A DNA stretch of 64,000 nt, taken from Ailurus styani (Eukaryota; Chordata; Mammalia; Carnivora; Ailuridae). Under the pieces are notes generated by a model. The model was given only the letters and a program-made list of their open reading frames with translations. It was not told the origin of the DNA and did no database searches. Shown here in pieces: positions 33,240-44,997 of this stretch. The stretch spans positions 1,278,333 through 1,342,332 of the forward strand of contig LNAC01000278.1 in the NCBI GenBank assembly GCA_002007465.1. The letters are read 5' to 3'. Numbering within the stretch: position 1 is the stretch's first letter; every line of letters begins with the position of its first letter. The translations under genes were made by a program, and so were the position numbers.

Positions 33240-35404
33240 CTACCAGAAATTAACCACAAGAACAAAGGCCATTGGTGTTTCCCAGCAATGCCTTATTTGT
33301 GGACAAATTGCAAAACAGCCACAGTTGACCTAGAGTTTCAGGCAGGTCTCAATTAAGTGTGGTTTATATTTCTCAAGGTCATTTATCAACCGATTCTTGG
33401 AACTCAGATGCATTTTTCTTGGAAATAGTATGACAGACAGGTTAAACCGTAAGTGTGTACAATAACCATGGTCCCAAGAACACTATCTTAATAACTCCCA
33501 GTCACTATATATGATGTTGCTTCTTTAGGAAACTGTCAAGCAGTCATACTGGGTTCTCAGAACATATTTCTCTGCCTCCACATCTATCCTGACAGCATGA
33601 GAGGATTACCTCCTTTGATTAAGCATTCATTCAATCCTACAAATATTTATCGTGTATTTATTTTGTACCAGCCACTGCCCTAAATGCTATAGACAGAGCA
33701 ATGAACAAAAGTAACTCCCTAGATATTCCAAAATGGAGATATAGGGTCAGCTGTTACCATGTTTACCAGCATAATGGAGAAAGGGCTACCCAATTGTTTC
33801 TTCCAAAATGACTAGGATGTCCCAAAGGTAAATTTTCATTTATACCCTTGAATGCATAAATGCAGACTCTCAATATGTCAGTTTTCTGCCTTAACAACAT
33901 TTAGATCTAGTCCTCATTTTGCACCCCCCTTTTCACATTTGGCTGTTGATCCTCAAATGGACCAGAAGCTGATCATTAAGATAAGTCTTCCATGTGACAG
34001 AGAAGATTCTGGGAAGCGTGCTGAGTTTTGATGGAATCTGACTGGTTTGAGGGCTTCTAGGTCCTTGGGAATCCTGGAAGGGCTTGGGAGGTCACGCAGT
34101 GATGGCAATGCTCCTCATACCAGTAGAGGTGGATTTCCAGACAATCCAGATGGTGAGAAAGAAGCTACATTCTTCCATTTCCCCCACTGATCTGGGAGAA
34201 CCTTCTGAGTAAATTCAGCTGCACTCTGCCCACCCTCTAATCTTTGCTTATTTCCTTATGTAACTGAGCATCCTGCTACAAGACTAAGTGCAGAATGGGA
34301 TTTATGTATTAGTCTTTCTCATTCATTCCCTCAGAGCACCCAAAGTATCCCAAATTTAAAGAAATATTGGTGATTTTCAAGTGTTCATTGCTCCTTATGA
34401 AGTGGTCCGTTAGGTTTACTCCCGACCACCATGTTTAATGCTTTTGTGACTGGTTTAAAAAACACAATAAAACAAAAAAACTTTTTGTTACAGACAGTGC
34501 AACAAATTCCAAGAATAATGAATCTCTCGATATTGGGTAGATCCTCCTTTTTTTTTCCTTAGTAGGCTTATTAATATGGATAAAAACACATTAACTATTA
34601 TTTTGATTTTCAAAATATCCACAATAAAAACCAGTGACTTCCTAATACCATCGTTAGATTGTGAGATGCCTAAGGACAGGGAGTCTATTTCTGTTGAGAG
34701 GTGTATAATGAATTTTTTAAAAATAACAAAATGAAAATCTAACAGCTGTCCAGCTATTGCTCAAACCCTGGTGTGGGCTCTCACTACTAGGGTGTCACAT
34801 TTATCTATTGACCTGACACCAGACAGAGAAGAGTAATCATCTAAAGACACAGATAAAATGTTTCTGGAATATATCTGTTTAAGTTTTTTGGGAGGGGCAT
34901 ATTATACTTGTTTTATTTGGCAGTCATAAACTTGACCTAGACGTGTGTAGAGAATAACAAAATTCCTTCTCCATAACTTCCATTCCCATGGAGAGTGACT
35001 TCTCGAAGGCCACTAGACTGAGTTCAGAGACTAGAGGTTGGTAAACAGCATCCCTCTGTCCTTCCTGGAGCAAACGCAGCTGTGGTCCAAACCCTAGTGC
35101 CTGGAGCTTGAGACCACGTGCCAGCCTCCCCACCAGAGTCTGGGCCATCCTCCTCGCTGTGGCCACTAGTGCCAAACACTGAGAGGGCAGGTGGAGGGGG
35201 CCGGGCCTCCTCTCCTTGTTTTTCATCCTCCCATGGGGATAGAATACGGAGGTGAGGACAGAGGAAAAGAGACGTGAGGAAGTGTTCCCCTGTGCCCTTT
35301 AGGGGTCTGAACGTGAACAACAGAAGCCCAGGCTCAGGGGGAGACGGCACTCAATGCCCTTCACCCCCAGGAGCCCTCCTGCTGTGTCTTCGGATATTTC
35401 TGGA
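33240..35404. other. Mostly unrecognised sequence
   Basis: 33625-33715 (ATTCAATCCTACAAATATTT, then ACAGAGCAATGAACAAAAG) is an old mammalian repeat tail whose family I cannot name. 34924-35350 is GC-rich with overlapping open frames on the minus strand. No supported gene. Confidence 0.35.
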
Positions 35405-35595
35405 TCGGAAGGTTTAGAGTCAGCCAATTTGACTCCAGGCTCTGCCTCATTCTAGCTGTGTGACTTTGGACACGCAACTTTTCTCATTCACAAAATTAGG
35501 AATATAATATATATTCTACCATTTAGGGCTGATGATTGAATGAGCTACCTTGTGTACAACGTAGCAGGGCACCATATCAGGCATGTAGAAAGCAG
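35405..35595 (+). repeat. MIR element
   Basis: CCAGGCTCTGCCTCATTCTAGCTGTGTGAC is spread over 35433-35463 as in MIR, then CACAAAATTAGGAATATAAT, then GGGCACCATATCAGGCATGT. Confidence 0.78.
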
Positions 35596-35837
35596 GCCAC
35601 AGTGGTAGCTGGCCTTCCAAAGGATGTTACTTGGGTTTTACTTACATGAAACTGCAAAGCCTATACTTTCTTCCCCATGTTGGAGAAGATGCTTTTCCAT
35701 GTAAGCCCAAAAGATCCAAAGACTTGACAATTTATAAGCCCTGTACTCGGCATGATGGTCAAAAAGAGAATTCCAGCCTCTGCATGAAGTGTTTTCTGCC
35801 AGACCCTGAAAACAAACTTGGTTTATTCTTTCTGTTT
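35596..35837. other. No recognised feature
   Basis: Apparently unique spacer. Confidence 0.35.
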
Positions 35838-35852
35838 AAGAGTGAATGACAT

Positions 35853-36052
35853 GGGCGCCTGGGTGGCTCAGTGGGTTAAAGCCTCTGCCTTTGGCTCAGG
35901 TCATGATCTCAGGGTCCTGGGATCGAGGTCCGCATCGGGCTCCCTGCTCGGCGGGGAGCCTGCTTCCCCCTCTCTCTCTCTGCCTGCCTCTCTGCCTCCT
36001 TGTGATCTCTCTCCCTCTGTGAAATAAATAAATAAAATCTTTAAAAAAAAAA
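35853..36052 (+). mobile_element. Young CAN-SINE, mustelid-type, perfect target-site duplication
   Basis: Head GGCGCCTGGGTGGCTCAGTG then GGTTAAAGCCTCTGCCTTTG, and late CTGCCTGCCTCTCTGCCTCC. A 15-nt target-site duplication AAGAGTGAATGACAT at 35838-35852 and 36053-36067 has no mismatch, so the insertion is recent. Confidence 0.97.
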
Positions 36053-36067
36053 AAGAGTGAATGACAT

Positions 36068-36335
36068 CACTGCTCCATATTTTGAAAACCAAATACCGAA
36101 TTCATAGAGGATGCTTTGCAGAGTTTCCCCACACATTCCCAGTGCATTTCCTGCGAGCTGGTATCACTACCCCAAGCAAATCAAAAGGTAGGCAACACTT
36201 CTCTTAAATATCATCTACGAAAAGAATATCACGCTCTGGTTACAGGGCCATGAAGAGTTGGGGGAAGGAATTTTATAAAATACCCAGGGCTGGATATGAG
36301 GAGGGAGGCAGTGCTGGTGGTGGACTGGCAGCTGA
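36068..36335. other. No recognised feature
   Basis: Short unique spacer. Confidence 0.35.
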
Positions 36336-36495
36336 GCTGGGCGGCAGCAAAGCCTGGGTCCTGGTCCTGGCCCCAGCCCCTCCACCTACTGCCTGTGTGA
36401 TCTCAGGCACAGCCATCAACATCTCTGGGCCTGTGTGCTCAAGTGTGCGCTGCAGGGAGTGGGCTAAATGGTCCCCAAGGTGCCTTTGCATCTGA
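36336..36495 (+). repeat. MIR element
   Basis: AGCCTGGGTCCTGGTCCTGG, CTGCCTGTGTGATCTCAGGC and CATCTCTGGGCCTGTGTGCT follow MIR order. Confidence 0.7.
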
Positions 36496-37599
36496 CGTTC
36501 TGGTTCCGAAGGCAGAAGGGGACATAAAGAGATGCAAGATAAAGAACAGAGCAGCATTGCACCCCAAATCTGGAGAAGGTCAGATGAGAGCCAAGGGGTC
36601 ATTGACTGAGTAGAGAGGATAAATGCTCACTTTTCCCAATTAGGTTTAAAGTGTTTTATATCCTTGAACTATCTGCTTTCCTCAGCTGATCAGAAGGAGC
36701 TGGTAATGAGAGCATTATGAGTCCTCTGAGTTCATGGGGACAGAAACCTGACCTGCTGGTAAGGACCCAACGCTCTGGAATGTGGAAATTCTCAGGAGTC
36801 TTAATGAGAACATGGGCCGCTAATCACTTCATAGTGACAAAGGTGTTACAAAACGCTGAGTAAGCCTGGGTCTGAAAGGGAGCTTTAGCTTCCACAGGGG
36901 AGCAAAAGGCAGGCCTTATTGTTTTTCACCTGCAGTCAAAACCCTGCCCCCTCCCCAGCCCTCATCACTTCACAAGGAGAATCAGTGTCAACATAAACAG
37001 CCTTGAGGGAAAACAAGGCGGCTTGCCGTGCTGAGGAACAGGCTGAACTGAGGGTGTGCCTCTCCTGGGCCAGCTGCCCAGCGGTCCACCCGAAAGATAA
37101 GCCAGCCCCAACTGGCTAAGGCCTCTTTCCTCCACAAGCCAGCTGGGGGGCAAACGTGCAGCCCACGGGAATTTTCCACAGAGGTTTCAGACATCTGTGT
37201 CTAGGGGAGGCCAGCCAAACTGCCCGTTCAGCCCACCCACCTCCCCCAGGCCCAAGATACCTCACTCCAGTTCCCACCTCTGTTGGAAGAGCTTAGGCAA
37301 GAGGTCTCCCATGTCCCAACCCTGGAAAGACCTTGAGATGAATCATAAATATGGAAACACAGTGGTCTCTTGTGGATCTCTGTTACAGGGAAGAGCTGGA
37401 AACAGAATGCTTTCTCATCTTCTCATTGGTGTCAGCTGATCCAGAGTGTGGTTTTTCAGAAACATACGTGGTAACCACTCCAGTAGACACTGCAAGGTGA
37501 GAAAGCCCATTGTCACCCGAAACAAACACTGCTGCCGTGAGTAGGAACGGGCGCTAACCGTTAAACCATACGCCCTAAGAAAACATGCAGGGATGGGTT
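36496..37599. other. No supported gene
   Basis: Moderately GC-rich from 36890. Open frames on both strands overlap. A weak tRNA-like stretch on the minus strand at 37502-37580 is listed under findings. Confidence 0.35.
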
Positions 37600-37845
37600 C
37601 CCACGCCTTCATGTCTCTCATCATCCTGTCCTCTCCACCTGGAACACCTTCTTTTGCTGGCTAATTTGCTCTTGTCTCCAAGACTCTGTGGCAACCGGAA
37701 GGCCTCTCTCTGAGCACCTGGCCTGCCACCCACAGCACATGTACACCATGTCCTCGTCACTAGCGTGTGCCCGTGTCTCCACTCAGAGCAGCTTCTGTGT
37801 GGACCCTGCGTACCCGGCTCTATGTGCAGCGAAAAAAGAGCTCAA
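37600..37845 (+). repeat. Probable L2 fragment
   Basis: CCTCTCCACCTGGAACACCT, CTCTTGTCTCCAAGACTCTG and GGAAGGCCTCTCTCTGAGCA resemble the L2 3' region. Confidence 0.45.
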
Positions 37846-38056
37846 CAGATCTTAGACTGACAAGTCATGACCAAGTGATGGCCTTCAGAGGGCTTCTACT
37901 CCAGGAGTTCCTGAGATATTTTATCACATTTTCCTTTATACCATGATAGTACTTTTGTTTGAGGTATAAATTTATAATTTGATCCGGTCTTGTCAATGGT
38001 AACACCTTCCTTCCAGTTGATTCAAGGATGGGGAAAGAGGACAAATTAGCCATGCT
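37846..38056. other. No recognised feature
   Basis: Short unique spacer before the SINE. Confidence 0.35.
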
Positions 38057-38282
38057 ATGAGGCGCGTGGGCGGGGGGGGCTCAGTTGGTTAAGCGTCTGC
38101 CTTCAGCTCAGGTCATGATCTCAGGGTCTTGGGATCGAGCCCCACATCAGGCTCCTTGCCCAGCAGGGAGTCTGCTTCTCCCTCTCCCTCTGCCTGCTGC
38201 TCCCCATGCCCATGCTAGCTCTCACTTTCTCTCTGTCAAATAAATATAAATCTTTAAAAAGAAAGAAGAAGAAGAAAGAAAG
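38057..38282 (+). mobile_element. CAN-SINE, plus strand
   Basis: Head GGCGCGTGGGCGGGGGGGGC (G-expanded), core GATCTCAGGGTCTTGGGATC, CT-rich stretch, tail AAATAAATATAAATCTTTAA followed by GAAGAA repeats. Confidence 0.93.
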
Positions 38283-38635
38283 CAGGGTCCTCTGGGTCTG
38301 AGGGAGAGGCAAACCCTCCACTCCATTCCTTCTCACCGCTCGGCCCTGTCTGTGGGCAGCTCCAAGCCTCCACCTGACATGGAGCATTGAGGCACTGACC
38401 TCCAGGTGAGTCAGAGAGGTGGGGAGAAGTTGCCTAGTCCCTGGGCCCAGGTGATTAAAATGTGGCCTAGAATGAGGACTTGATGGGCAGGACAGAGCAT
38501 GGAGGCTCAGCGCTGAAAGGCCAGGGCCGGCTGGTGTTGGGGCACAGCTCCGGGGAGATGAACAGCAGACACCAGGAAGGCCGCCCCGGGGAGCGGCGTG
38601 GCCATAACTGGCTCAAACCCTGCCCCTTCCTCCAG
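38283..38635. other. No recognised feature
   Basis: GC-rich, with overlapping open frames on both strands. Confidence 0.35.
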
Positions 38636-38821
38636 GTCTGACTTTTCTCCAGCACTGCCTCCTTCCTGCCTGGGGCAACCGGGGGACCCGGCCTGTGCCC
38701 CCCAAAGGGAAGAACGAGGAGATGCGGCCAGTGTCCTCATGGCCCAAGTGCAAGTGTCTGGAGGGACTTCCTCTGGAGAAGCTGCGTGGGAGACACCTCT
38801 GCAAAGCCATAGGTCTGAAAG
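38636..38821 (+). other. Splice-bounded open stretch, possible exon
   Basis: CCTGCCCCTTCCTCCAG ends at 38635 as an acceptor (a second one ends at 38652), and AAAG|GTAAGG at 38821/38822 is a near-consensus donor. The frame in register is open throughout and includes PPKGKNEEMRPVSSWPKCKC. At least three other frames are also open in this GC-rich stretch, so coding potential is weak. A non-coding RNA exon or chance is equally possible. Confidence 0.2.
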
Positions 38822-38842
38822 GTAAGGCTCTTCCCCCTCCTC

Positions 38843-39048
38843 GGCGCTCCTGGGTGGCTCAGTTGTTAAGTGTCTGCCTTCGGTTCAGGTCATGATCCCA
38901 GGGTCCTGGGTTCGAGCCCCGCATGGGGCTTCCTGCTCTGAGGGGAGCCTGCCTCTCTCTTTCTCTCTCTCTTGTGTTCCCTCTCTCGCTGTATGTTTCT
39001 CTGTCAAAAAAAAAAAAAAAAAAATTTTTTTCTTAAAAAAAAAAAAAA
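38843..39048 (+). mobile_element. CAN-SINE, plus strand, long A/T tail
   Basis: Head GGCGCTCCTGGGTGGCTCAG, core CATGATCCCAGGGTCCTGGG, TTCCCTCTCTCGCTGTATGT and an A-T-A homopolymer tail. Imperfect target copies GGCTCTTCCCCCTCCTC (38826-38842) and GGTTCTTCCTCCTCCCC (39049-39065) flank it. Confidence 0.93.
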
Positions 39049-39065
39049 GGTTCTTCCTCCTCCCC

Positions 39066-40639
39066 CTGGGCTGATGGAGGCGCCCATGGCCGCATGGCTC
39101 ATGGGGCCTTTCGTGCCTGCAGCCGCACTGTGAGATTCTAAAGGAGTGCACAGCACCCGCGTACTCTTTACTTTCCTTTTTTTTTTTTTTCTCTTCTCCC
39201 TGCTCACCACACATGTAGCTCCCATCTGCCACCTTCCAACCCTATTCCAGTACCATCGACTATAGTCCCCACCCCAGGGCTTTCACCAGGAGTGCTGGGC
39301 TGTTTTGGTTTGTAAATGTGGGTTTTAGCTGTGGTAAACAGATTGAATTAAAGAACAAATATTTAAGCATATTCTGATAGTTAATACTTCTGTTAATTCC
39401 ATTATTTAAAAATTATCCATTTCTTATCGAGAGCAACCTCTTGTAGGCTTCTCAAGAAATCTCATTTATCTCATTTATTATCAACAAACACGTGGCTCCC
39501 ATGAGAATATTTGCTTTTCGTTTTAACTGTATTCTCTTTGGAATCCTTCCGTGATTTACTTGTGATTTAACTTATGACTCAGAAGTTAGAAATGATTTTC
39601 TACAATTTATTCAATCATAGCATTTTACATTCAGAAGGGTCCTCAGTGGTCCTTTAATCCAACATCCCTTCGCAGGCCAGAGTCCCTTCTACAACCCTGG
39701 TCAGTGGTCTGCTGGGATACCTCCTACACGGGAAAGTTCACCACCTCCCGTGAAAGCCTAGTTTCCTTTTTAAAGCTGCTAGTCTTTAAGTTTTCATTAT
39801 GGATGAAAGTTTCATGCTGCCCACACAGCACCGCCAACCCCCAGCACAGAAGTCAACACATCAAAAATGCTCCATCCATATTCATTGCATGAACAAGCAG
39901 AAGTGTGAAGTCCCTCCCTCAGATGTCTATTGAACATGTATTATATGGCGGGTATTATCTGAAGTACTGAGGGAACAGCAGTGGACAAGGAAGACAGGGC
40001 TCCTAGCCCAGGAGGTGTTCTCATTGCAGTCGGAATAAAGCATCCCTCCACAGTTTCCTCTCCTATTTAAATTTCAGGCATAATTAGGGGGCAGACAGGG
40101 AATAGTACCATGAGGAGAGGGTGAGGAATAGGTAGGGGTTTCTTGAGCAGTCCCAGAAATTACTCCGGAACCCCAAAGGAAGACAAGACTTCCCGTCAGG
40201 CAAGGCTGGTGGGCATTCTAAGTGAGTGCTGTTGGAACATTCGAGAAACGTAAACTTGTTTTATCCCCGAAGCAGGTGAAGCAGGATATTCAGTATAGAT
40301 GGAGATAAGGCAGAGAGACAGCGGCACGTACACTTACGCTTTCCCACTTATTGACACGTGTGTGTGTGTGTGTGTACACATATACCTACATATATGTATG
40401 CACATTTATTCTTACTCAACTATACATACTCACATAAAAGTGGAAGAATATTCACTGAATTTTTAAAATAATTATCTCTAGGTAGTAGGATAAGAAACTT
40501 ATTCTCTTTGTTTTCTGTATTTGATACATTTTCTACAGTAAACAAGCGTTACTTACACAAAACAAATTCTGTAAAACAAAGCAAATGAACAAACAAAACC
40601 CAGCAGATCCTCTGAACAGGTGGTGTTGTTGGGGCCTTG
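39066..40639. other. Mostly unique sequence
   Basis: 39177-39191 is poly(T). 39600-39900 has wording of an old mammalian repeat (CATTCAGAAGGGTCCTCAGT), family not named, and 39930-40010 another. A short (TG)n is at 40360-40375. No gene seen. Confidence 0.35.
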
Positions 40640-40850
40640 GTGCTGTCTTCTTCCTGGCCGCACCCTCCGCCTTGCCTCTGCCTCTCCACACCTTCCTGGC
40701 CAAGGAAATAGAGTCCCAGCTCAAGCATCACCTCCCCGGAAAGTTTTCCTGATGTCCCAGCCCCAGGGCCCTGCACCCTCCTTTCTTTGTGTGCCTACCA
40801 GACTTGGTGCGGACATTTACAATGGCACCTATGACTCTGCATTTGGTCCC
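40640..40850 (+). repeat. L2 LINE 3' end
   Basis: CACACCTTCCTGGCCAAGGA, AGCTCAAGCATCACCTCCCC and GGAAAGTTTTCCTGATGTCC are L2 3' words. Confidence 0.65.
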
Positions 40851-41001
40851 CCCTGACTATGAGCACTGGATACCCTCACTCTGTGGGGCTTAGTTCTGAA
40901 CTGTAGCCCCCAGCTTGGAGCTTTGCTGTCCACTTGCACCCCAAGATGTGTGATGATGCTCGGGCCTCACCTAGCTCACTACTGCAGCTTGTACCTGGTT
41001 T

Positions 41002-41004
<3 letters not shown>

Positions 41005-41054
<50 letters not shown>

Positions 41055-41064
41055 ATGTGTGTGT
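41005..41064. repeat. (GT)n microsatellite
   Basis: About 29 GT units with one CA interruption. Confidence 0.95.
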
Positions 41065-41302
41065 TTAAGATTTTATTTATTTGAGAGGAGCACGAGCAGG
41101 GAGAAGGGGAAGGGAGGAGGGGGAAGGGGGGANNNNNNNNNNNNNNNNNNNNNNNNNNNNNNNNNNNNNNNNNNNNNNNNNNNNNNNNNNNNNNNNNNNN
41201 NNNNNNNNNNNNNNNNNNNNNNNNNNNNNNNNNNNNNNNNNNNNNNNNNNNNNNNNNNNNNNNNNNTCAGACGCTCAACTGACTGAGCCCCCAGGTGCCC
41301 TT
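41065..41302 (-). mobile_element. CAN-SINE, minus strand, interrupted by an assembly gap
   Basis: Left of the N run: tail TTTAAGATTTTATTTATTTG and GA-rich body. Right of it: head ending CTGAGCCCCCAGGTGCCC. The missing centre should be ordinary SINE body. Confidence 0.88.
41133..41266. other. Assembly gap (134 N)
   Basis: Run of N inside a SINE, just after a G/A-rich low-complexity stretch. Protein predictions across it are meaningless. Confidence 0.99.
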
Positions 41303-41565
41303 ATTCCTGGTTTCTGGTCTCTAGCTTAGGTCACATTGGTGCCTCCTTGATGGTTCCCTACTGTCTACTTGACCTACCAAGAAAATGCAGTGACTTAGGG
41401 CATCCAAGGGCACCTTTCCAGCCTTGTTTTTTTCTTTTATATCCTTTTCCGGAACCATCCATCCTGCTCCAACAGACCATGCTTCCCCATCTGTGCTCCT
41501 GCTGTTTTTTTTAAACAGAAATTCTCTTCTCCTTCTCCATCTCCATCTAAGGAGATCTAAAATCT
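41303..41565. other. No recognised feature
   Basis: Short spacer between two SINEs. Confidence 0.35.
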
Positions 41566-41583
41566 AAAAATTCACCAAAAATT

Positions 41584-41786
41584 GGGGGGCCTGGGTGGCT
41601 CAGTTGGTTAAGTGTCCAACTCTTGATTTCAGCTCAGGTCATGATCTCAGGGTCATGAGATCCAGCCCCATGTGGGGCCCCTTGCCGAGCACAGAGTCTG
41701 CTTGAGATTTTCTTTCTCCCTCTCCCTCTGCCCCTCTCCCCTGCTCTCACACACCCTCTCTCTCTAAATAAAATGAAGACGGAAGC
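41584..41786 (+). mobile_element. CAN-SINE, plus strand, target-site duplication
   Basis: Head GGGGGGCCTGGGTGGCTCAG, core GATCTCAGGGTCATGAGATC, CT-rich stretch. AAAATTCACCAAAAATT (41567-41583) and AAAATTCAGCAAAAATT (41787-41803) flank it, one mismatch. Confidence 0.95.
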
Positions 41787-41803
41787 AAAATTCAGCAAAA
41801 ATT

Positions 41804-43399
41804 AGGATAACACCAACAACTACCCTTAGAACTGTGATGGGGACCCAGTGATACCGGAGATGTGGAGCTCTTGGCATGTGCTTTGCAACTGCTAAGTATA
41901 TAATGAAAATAGCTGTTATCATCACCATGATCAATAATACATGTCAGGCATCGGCCTCCATCCTAAGGATAAAGAGTTAAAAAAAAAAAAAGATTCTTGC
42001 CCCCAGGCAGGTAAATAACTCACTATATGACAATATGATAAGTATTATGACAGAGTTAGAAACAAAAAGCTGTGGGAGCCAAGGGTTGGGGGAGAGACAC
42101 GGCGTCTTCCCAGAAGAAATGATGTTTTTACTGAGCCTTAAAGGACAAGTGGGACTCTCCCCAGGAGAAAAGGGAAAAATAAGGAAAGGCGCTCCCGCGC
42201 AGGGAAATGTCAAAAGCAGCGGTGTGGAGGAATACGTGAGCTTGCAGAGCTGCTTGTAGTCCCGCCTAGGCCTTCCTCTTCTCTGGCACACAGCGGAGAG
42301 CACCTACTGCTGCCCAGGGGGCCCAGCTGCAGTGCTGGGCTGATGGGGGGTTTCTGTAGGCAGGAGTGTGCGGGTCCCTGGCACTCTTTGCTGTCACCTG
42401 CCAAGTGAGGGCACAGGAGGCCCAATTCCTGGTGAGAAGGGCAAAGTTGCTAAGGTCCCAGCTGAGGGAGACGAGACCCCCCCCCGCCAACAGAGAGTTG
42501 GGCCACCCTTCCAGCAGAGCCTTGGGGAAGCCGCAGTCGCCAGTGACTGCGAGGATGTGAGGAGACAGCCGAAGGGCTGAAGTGTGGCCACCCGTGTGGC
42601 CTTCCCCACGGCAACCCTGTTTACTTTGGCCGCTGACTGGCCCCACAGTCCACACACAAGATTTATCACCAGAAGCGAGTCACTCAGACTGTAACACTAA
42701 CAAACTTCTCAAACACAAGCCTTCGCCCCCCCCCCGACCCCCCCAGGCGAGAAGCAGAGGATGTGAAGGGAGGAATAGTACCGTTCTGGAGACAATCTGT
42801 CATGCCTAATGGATTTAGAGAAAGGAAGTTCTCCAGAGATGTAAGGAGGTGTCTTCCTCTATATTCAACAACGTTGGTATCTCATCCCCACAACGGGGTG
42901 ACGGCCTATAATTTTAAACTGTGTGCCTGCTCCCTGGATTTTCCCTTCCCCTCATTGCAATCAGGAAGTATTGTAATTTCTTGAGAGGGGATTTCAGCAA
43001 AACAGAAAGCAGGTGGCAATTCTAGAGCAGCAGAAGTCTGTATTCTTCTAGAGGTCAGGACAGGAAGAGTGTTCCTGAGGAGCAGTAAGACAGGAAGTAG
43101 AGGTTCCCAGAAGTGGAAAGGAAATGACAAGACTCCAGAGAGGAATGGCTCAGTGGTTACAGACTCACCAAAAGATTCCCAGAGCCCAGGCTCGATTCTG
43201 CAGGGCATCAGAACATGGGCAAACAGGTGTAACTAGAGACCACCTAGAACAGGAGGGTCCTCCCTAATGCCCGAATACCTAAAGCCCTGGGACAAGGCTG
43301 AGCCTTTAAAATGACTAGGTTGAAGATTTTTACTAGTCGAGTACAATGGGGGCTCCTATGAGCTTTCTTTGCCAGTAGAAACAGCCCTTCTGCCACCAA
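41804..43399. other. No supported gene; part old repeat
   Basis: 41975-42240 shares wording with an unnamed ancient mammalian repeat (ATAAGTATTATGACAGAGTT). 42240-42670 is GC-rich with five overlapping open frames on both strands. C-runs lie at 42477-42485 and 42726-42746. No exon supported. Confidence 0.35.
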
Positions 43400-43475
43400 C
43401 TATTTACTGAGTGACCTGAAAAGCTACTAGTTTTCAGTGGTTTAAGTGAGGCCCAGAACAAGAGAAGTTTCTGCA
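43400..43475 (+). mobile_element. ERV-L type endogenous retrovirus, pol segment 1
   Basis: Start of a decayed ERV-L (class III) internal region: reverse-transcriptase/RNase H connection, with GAGGCCCAGAACAAGAGAAG. The exact left end is unclear and might lie as far upstream as ~43150. Interrupted at 43476 by a SINE. No open frame. Confidence 0.6.
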
Positions 43476-43674
43476 GGGGCGCCTGGGTGGCTCAGTCAGT
43501 TAAACATCTGCCTTCAGCTCAGGTCCTGATCTCAGGGTCTTGGGATCGAGCCCCCATGTCAGGCTCCCTGCTCAGCGGGGAGTCTGCTTCTCCCTCTGCC
43601 TGCCACTCCCCTGCTTGTTCTCGCTCACTCTCTCTGTCCCTGACAAATAAATCTATTAAAAGAGAGGGAGAGAG
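43476..43674 (+). mobile_element. CAN-SINE inside the ERV-L
   Basis: Head GGGGCGCCTGGGTGGCTCAG, core GATCTCAGGGTCTTGGGATC, tail ACAAATAAATCTATTAAAAG. Target-site duplication AGAGAAGTTTCTGCA (43461-43475) and AGAGAAGGCTCTGCA (43675-43689), two mismatches. Confidence 0.95.
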
Positions 43675-44503
43675 AGAGAAGGCTCTGCAGCAGACCCAGG
43701 CTACCCCACAAGCTGCTATGCCCCTTGGGCCACACAACCCGGCAGATCCAAAGTGTTTAAAGTGTCAGTGGAGGCTAGATATGCCATTTGGAGCCTCTGT
43801 CGGGCCCCTACAGGTACATCCAGGCAAAAACCCTTAGAAGCAAAGCCCCACCAGCTTCTGTAGATAACTCCTTTCCTCTTGAGAAACAGTTCTTGGTCAG
43901 TTAGTGGGTCTTAGTGAACACTTAACTGTGAGTCACCTCATTACAATGAGACCTGAGCTCCCATGATGCACTGGGTGTTTGACCCATCAGGACATAAAGT
44001 TGGGCATGGACAATAGCACTCGGTCATCAAATGCAAGTGGCATAAACAATCAGGCCTGAGTGGACCCAGAAGGCACAGGCAAATTCCACGAAGAAGTGGC
44101 CCAAATGCCCTTTACCCTCCATCTCCACTTCTGGCCTCCATGTTACTTTTTCTCTCCCAGCCTCCATCTGTGGCCTCAAGCGGCATCGCCTACAACCAGC
44201 TGACCGACAGAAAAGTCAGGTCTGGTTTACAGATGGCTCCACAACATAGGCAGGCCCCCCTGAAAGTGGACAGCTGCACCCTTCTGGAACATCCCTGAAG
44301 GACGGTGGTGGAGAGAACTCTTCCTTCTGGGCAGAACTTCAAGCAATGTACCTGCTTGTCTATTTTACATGGAAGGAGAAATGGTCATATGTGTGATTGT
44401 AGACTGATTCATGGACTATGGCCAACTGTCTGGCTGGGTGATCAGGGACTTGGAAGGAACATGATTGGAAAACTGGTAACAAGGAAATTTGGGGAAGAAG
44501 TGT
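43675..44503 (+). mobile_element. ERV-L pol segment 2: connection and RNase H
   Basis: Decayed pol. A retroviral RNase H motif with its catalytic aspartate can be read at 44223-44240, followed within three codons by an in-frame stop. Several frames and stops alternate across the segment, so it encodes nothing functional. Ends at the target of the L1 insertion. Confidence 0.75.
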
Positions 44504-44997
44504 TGTGTATACAATAGCTAATCTGTAGAAAAAGCCCAGATGTCCATCAACAGATGAATGAATAAAGAAGATGTGGTATATATACACATATGCAATGGAA
44601 TATTGCATCCAAAAAATGAAATCTTACCATTTGCAACGATGGATGGAACTAGAGGGTATTATGCTAAGCGAAATAAGTTGATGAGAGGAAGACAATCATC
44701 ATACAATTTCACTCATGTGTGGAATTTAAGAAACAAAGCAGAGAGAGTATCATAGGGGAAGGAGGGAAAAATAAAATAAGATGAAATCAAAGACTCTTAA
44801 TTATAGGAAACAAACTGAGGGTTGCTGGAGGGGAGAGGGGTGGAAGGACGGGGTCACTTGGTGGTGGGCATTAAGGAGGACACTTGATATAATGAGCACT
44901 GGATGTTATATGCAACTGATGGATCACTGAACTCTACCTCTGAAACTAATAATATACTATATGTTAATTAATTGAATTTAAATAAATAAAATTTTAA
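44504..44997 (+). mobile_element. 5'-truncated L1 3' end inside the ERV-L
   Basis: ATGTCCATCAACAGATGAAT, GTGGTATATATACACATATG, AATGGAATATTGCATCCAAA, then 3' UTR ending TGAATTTAAATAAATAAAAT. AAGAAGTGT at 44495-44503 and 44998-45006 is the target-site duplication. Confidence 0.92.

Noticed and set aside
36965..37194. Two minus-strand frames of 62 and 68 codons
   Set aside because: No splice support, both frames open together.
42240..42670. Several overlapping open frames of 64-129 codons on both strands
   Set aside because: GC-rich with few stops; all frames open at once, no paired splice sites, no protein-like composition in one frame over the others.
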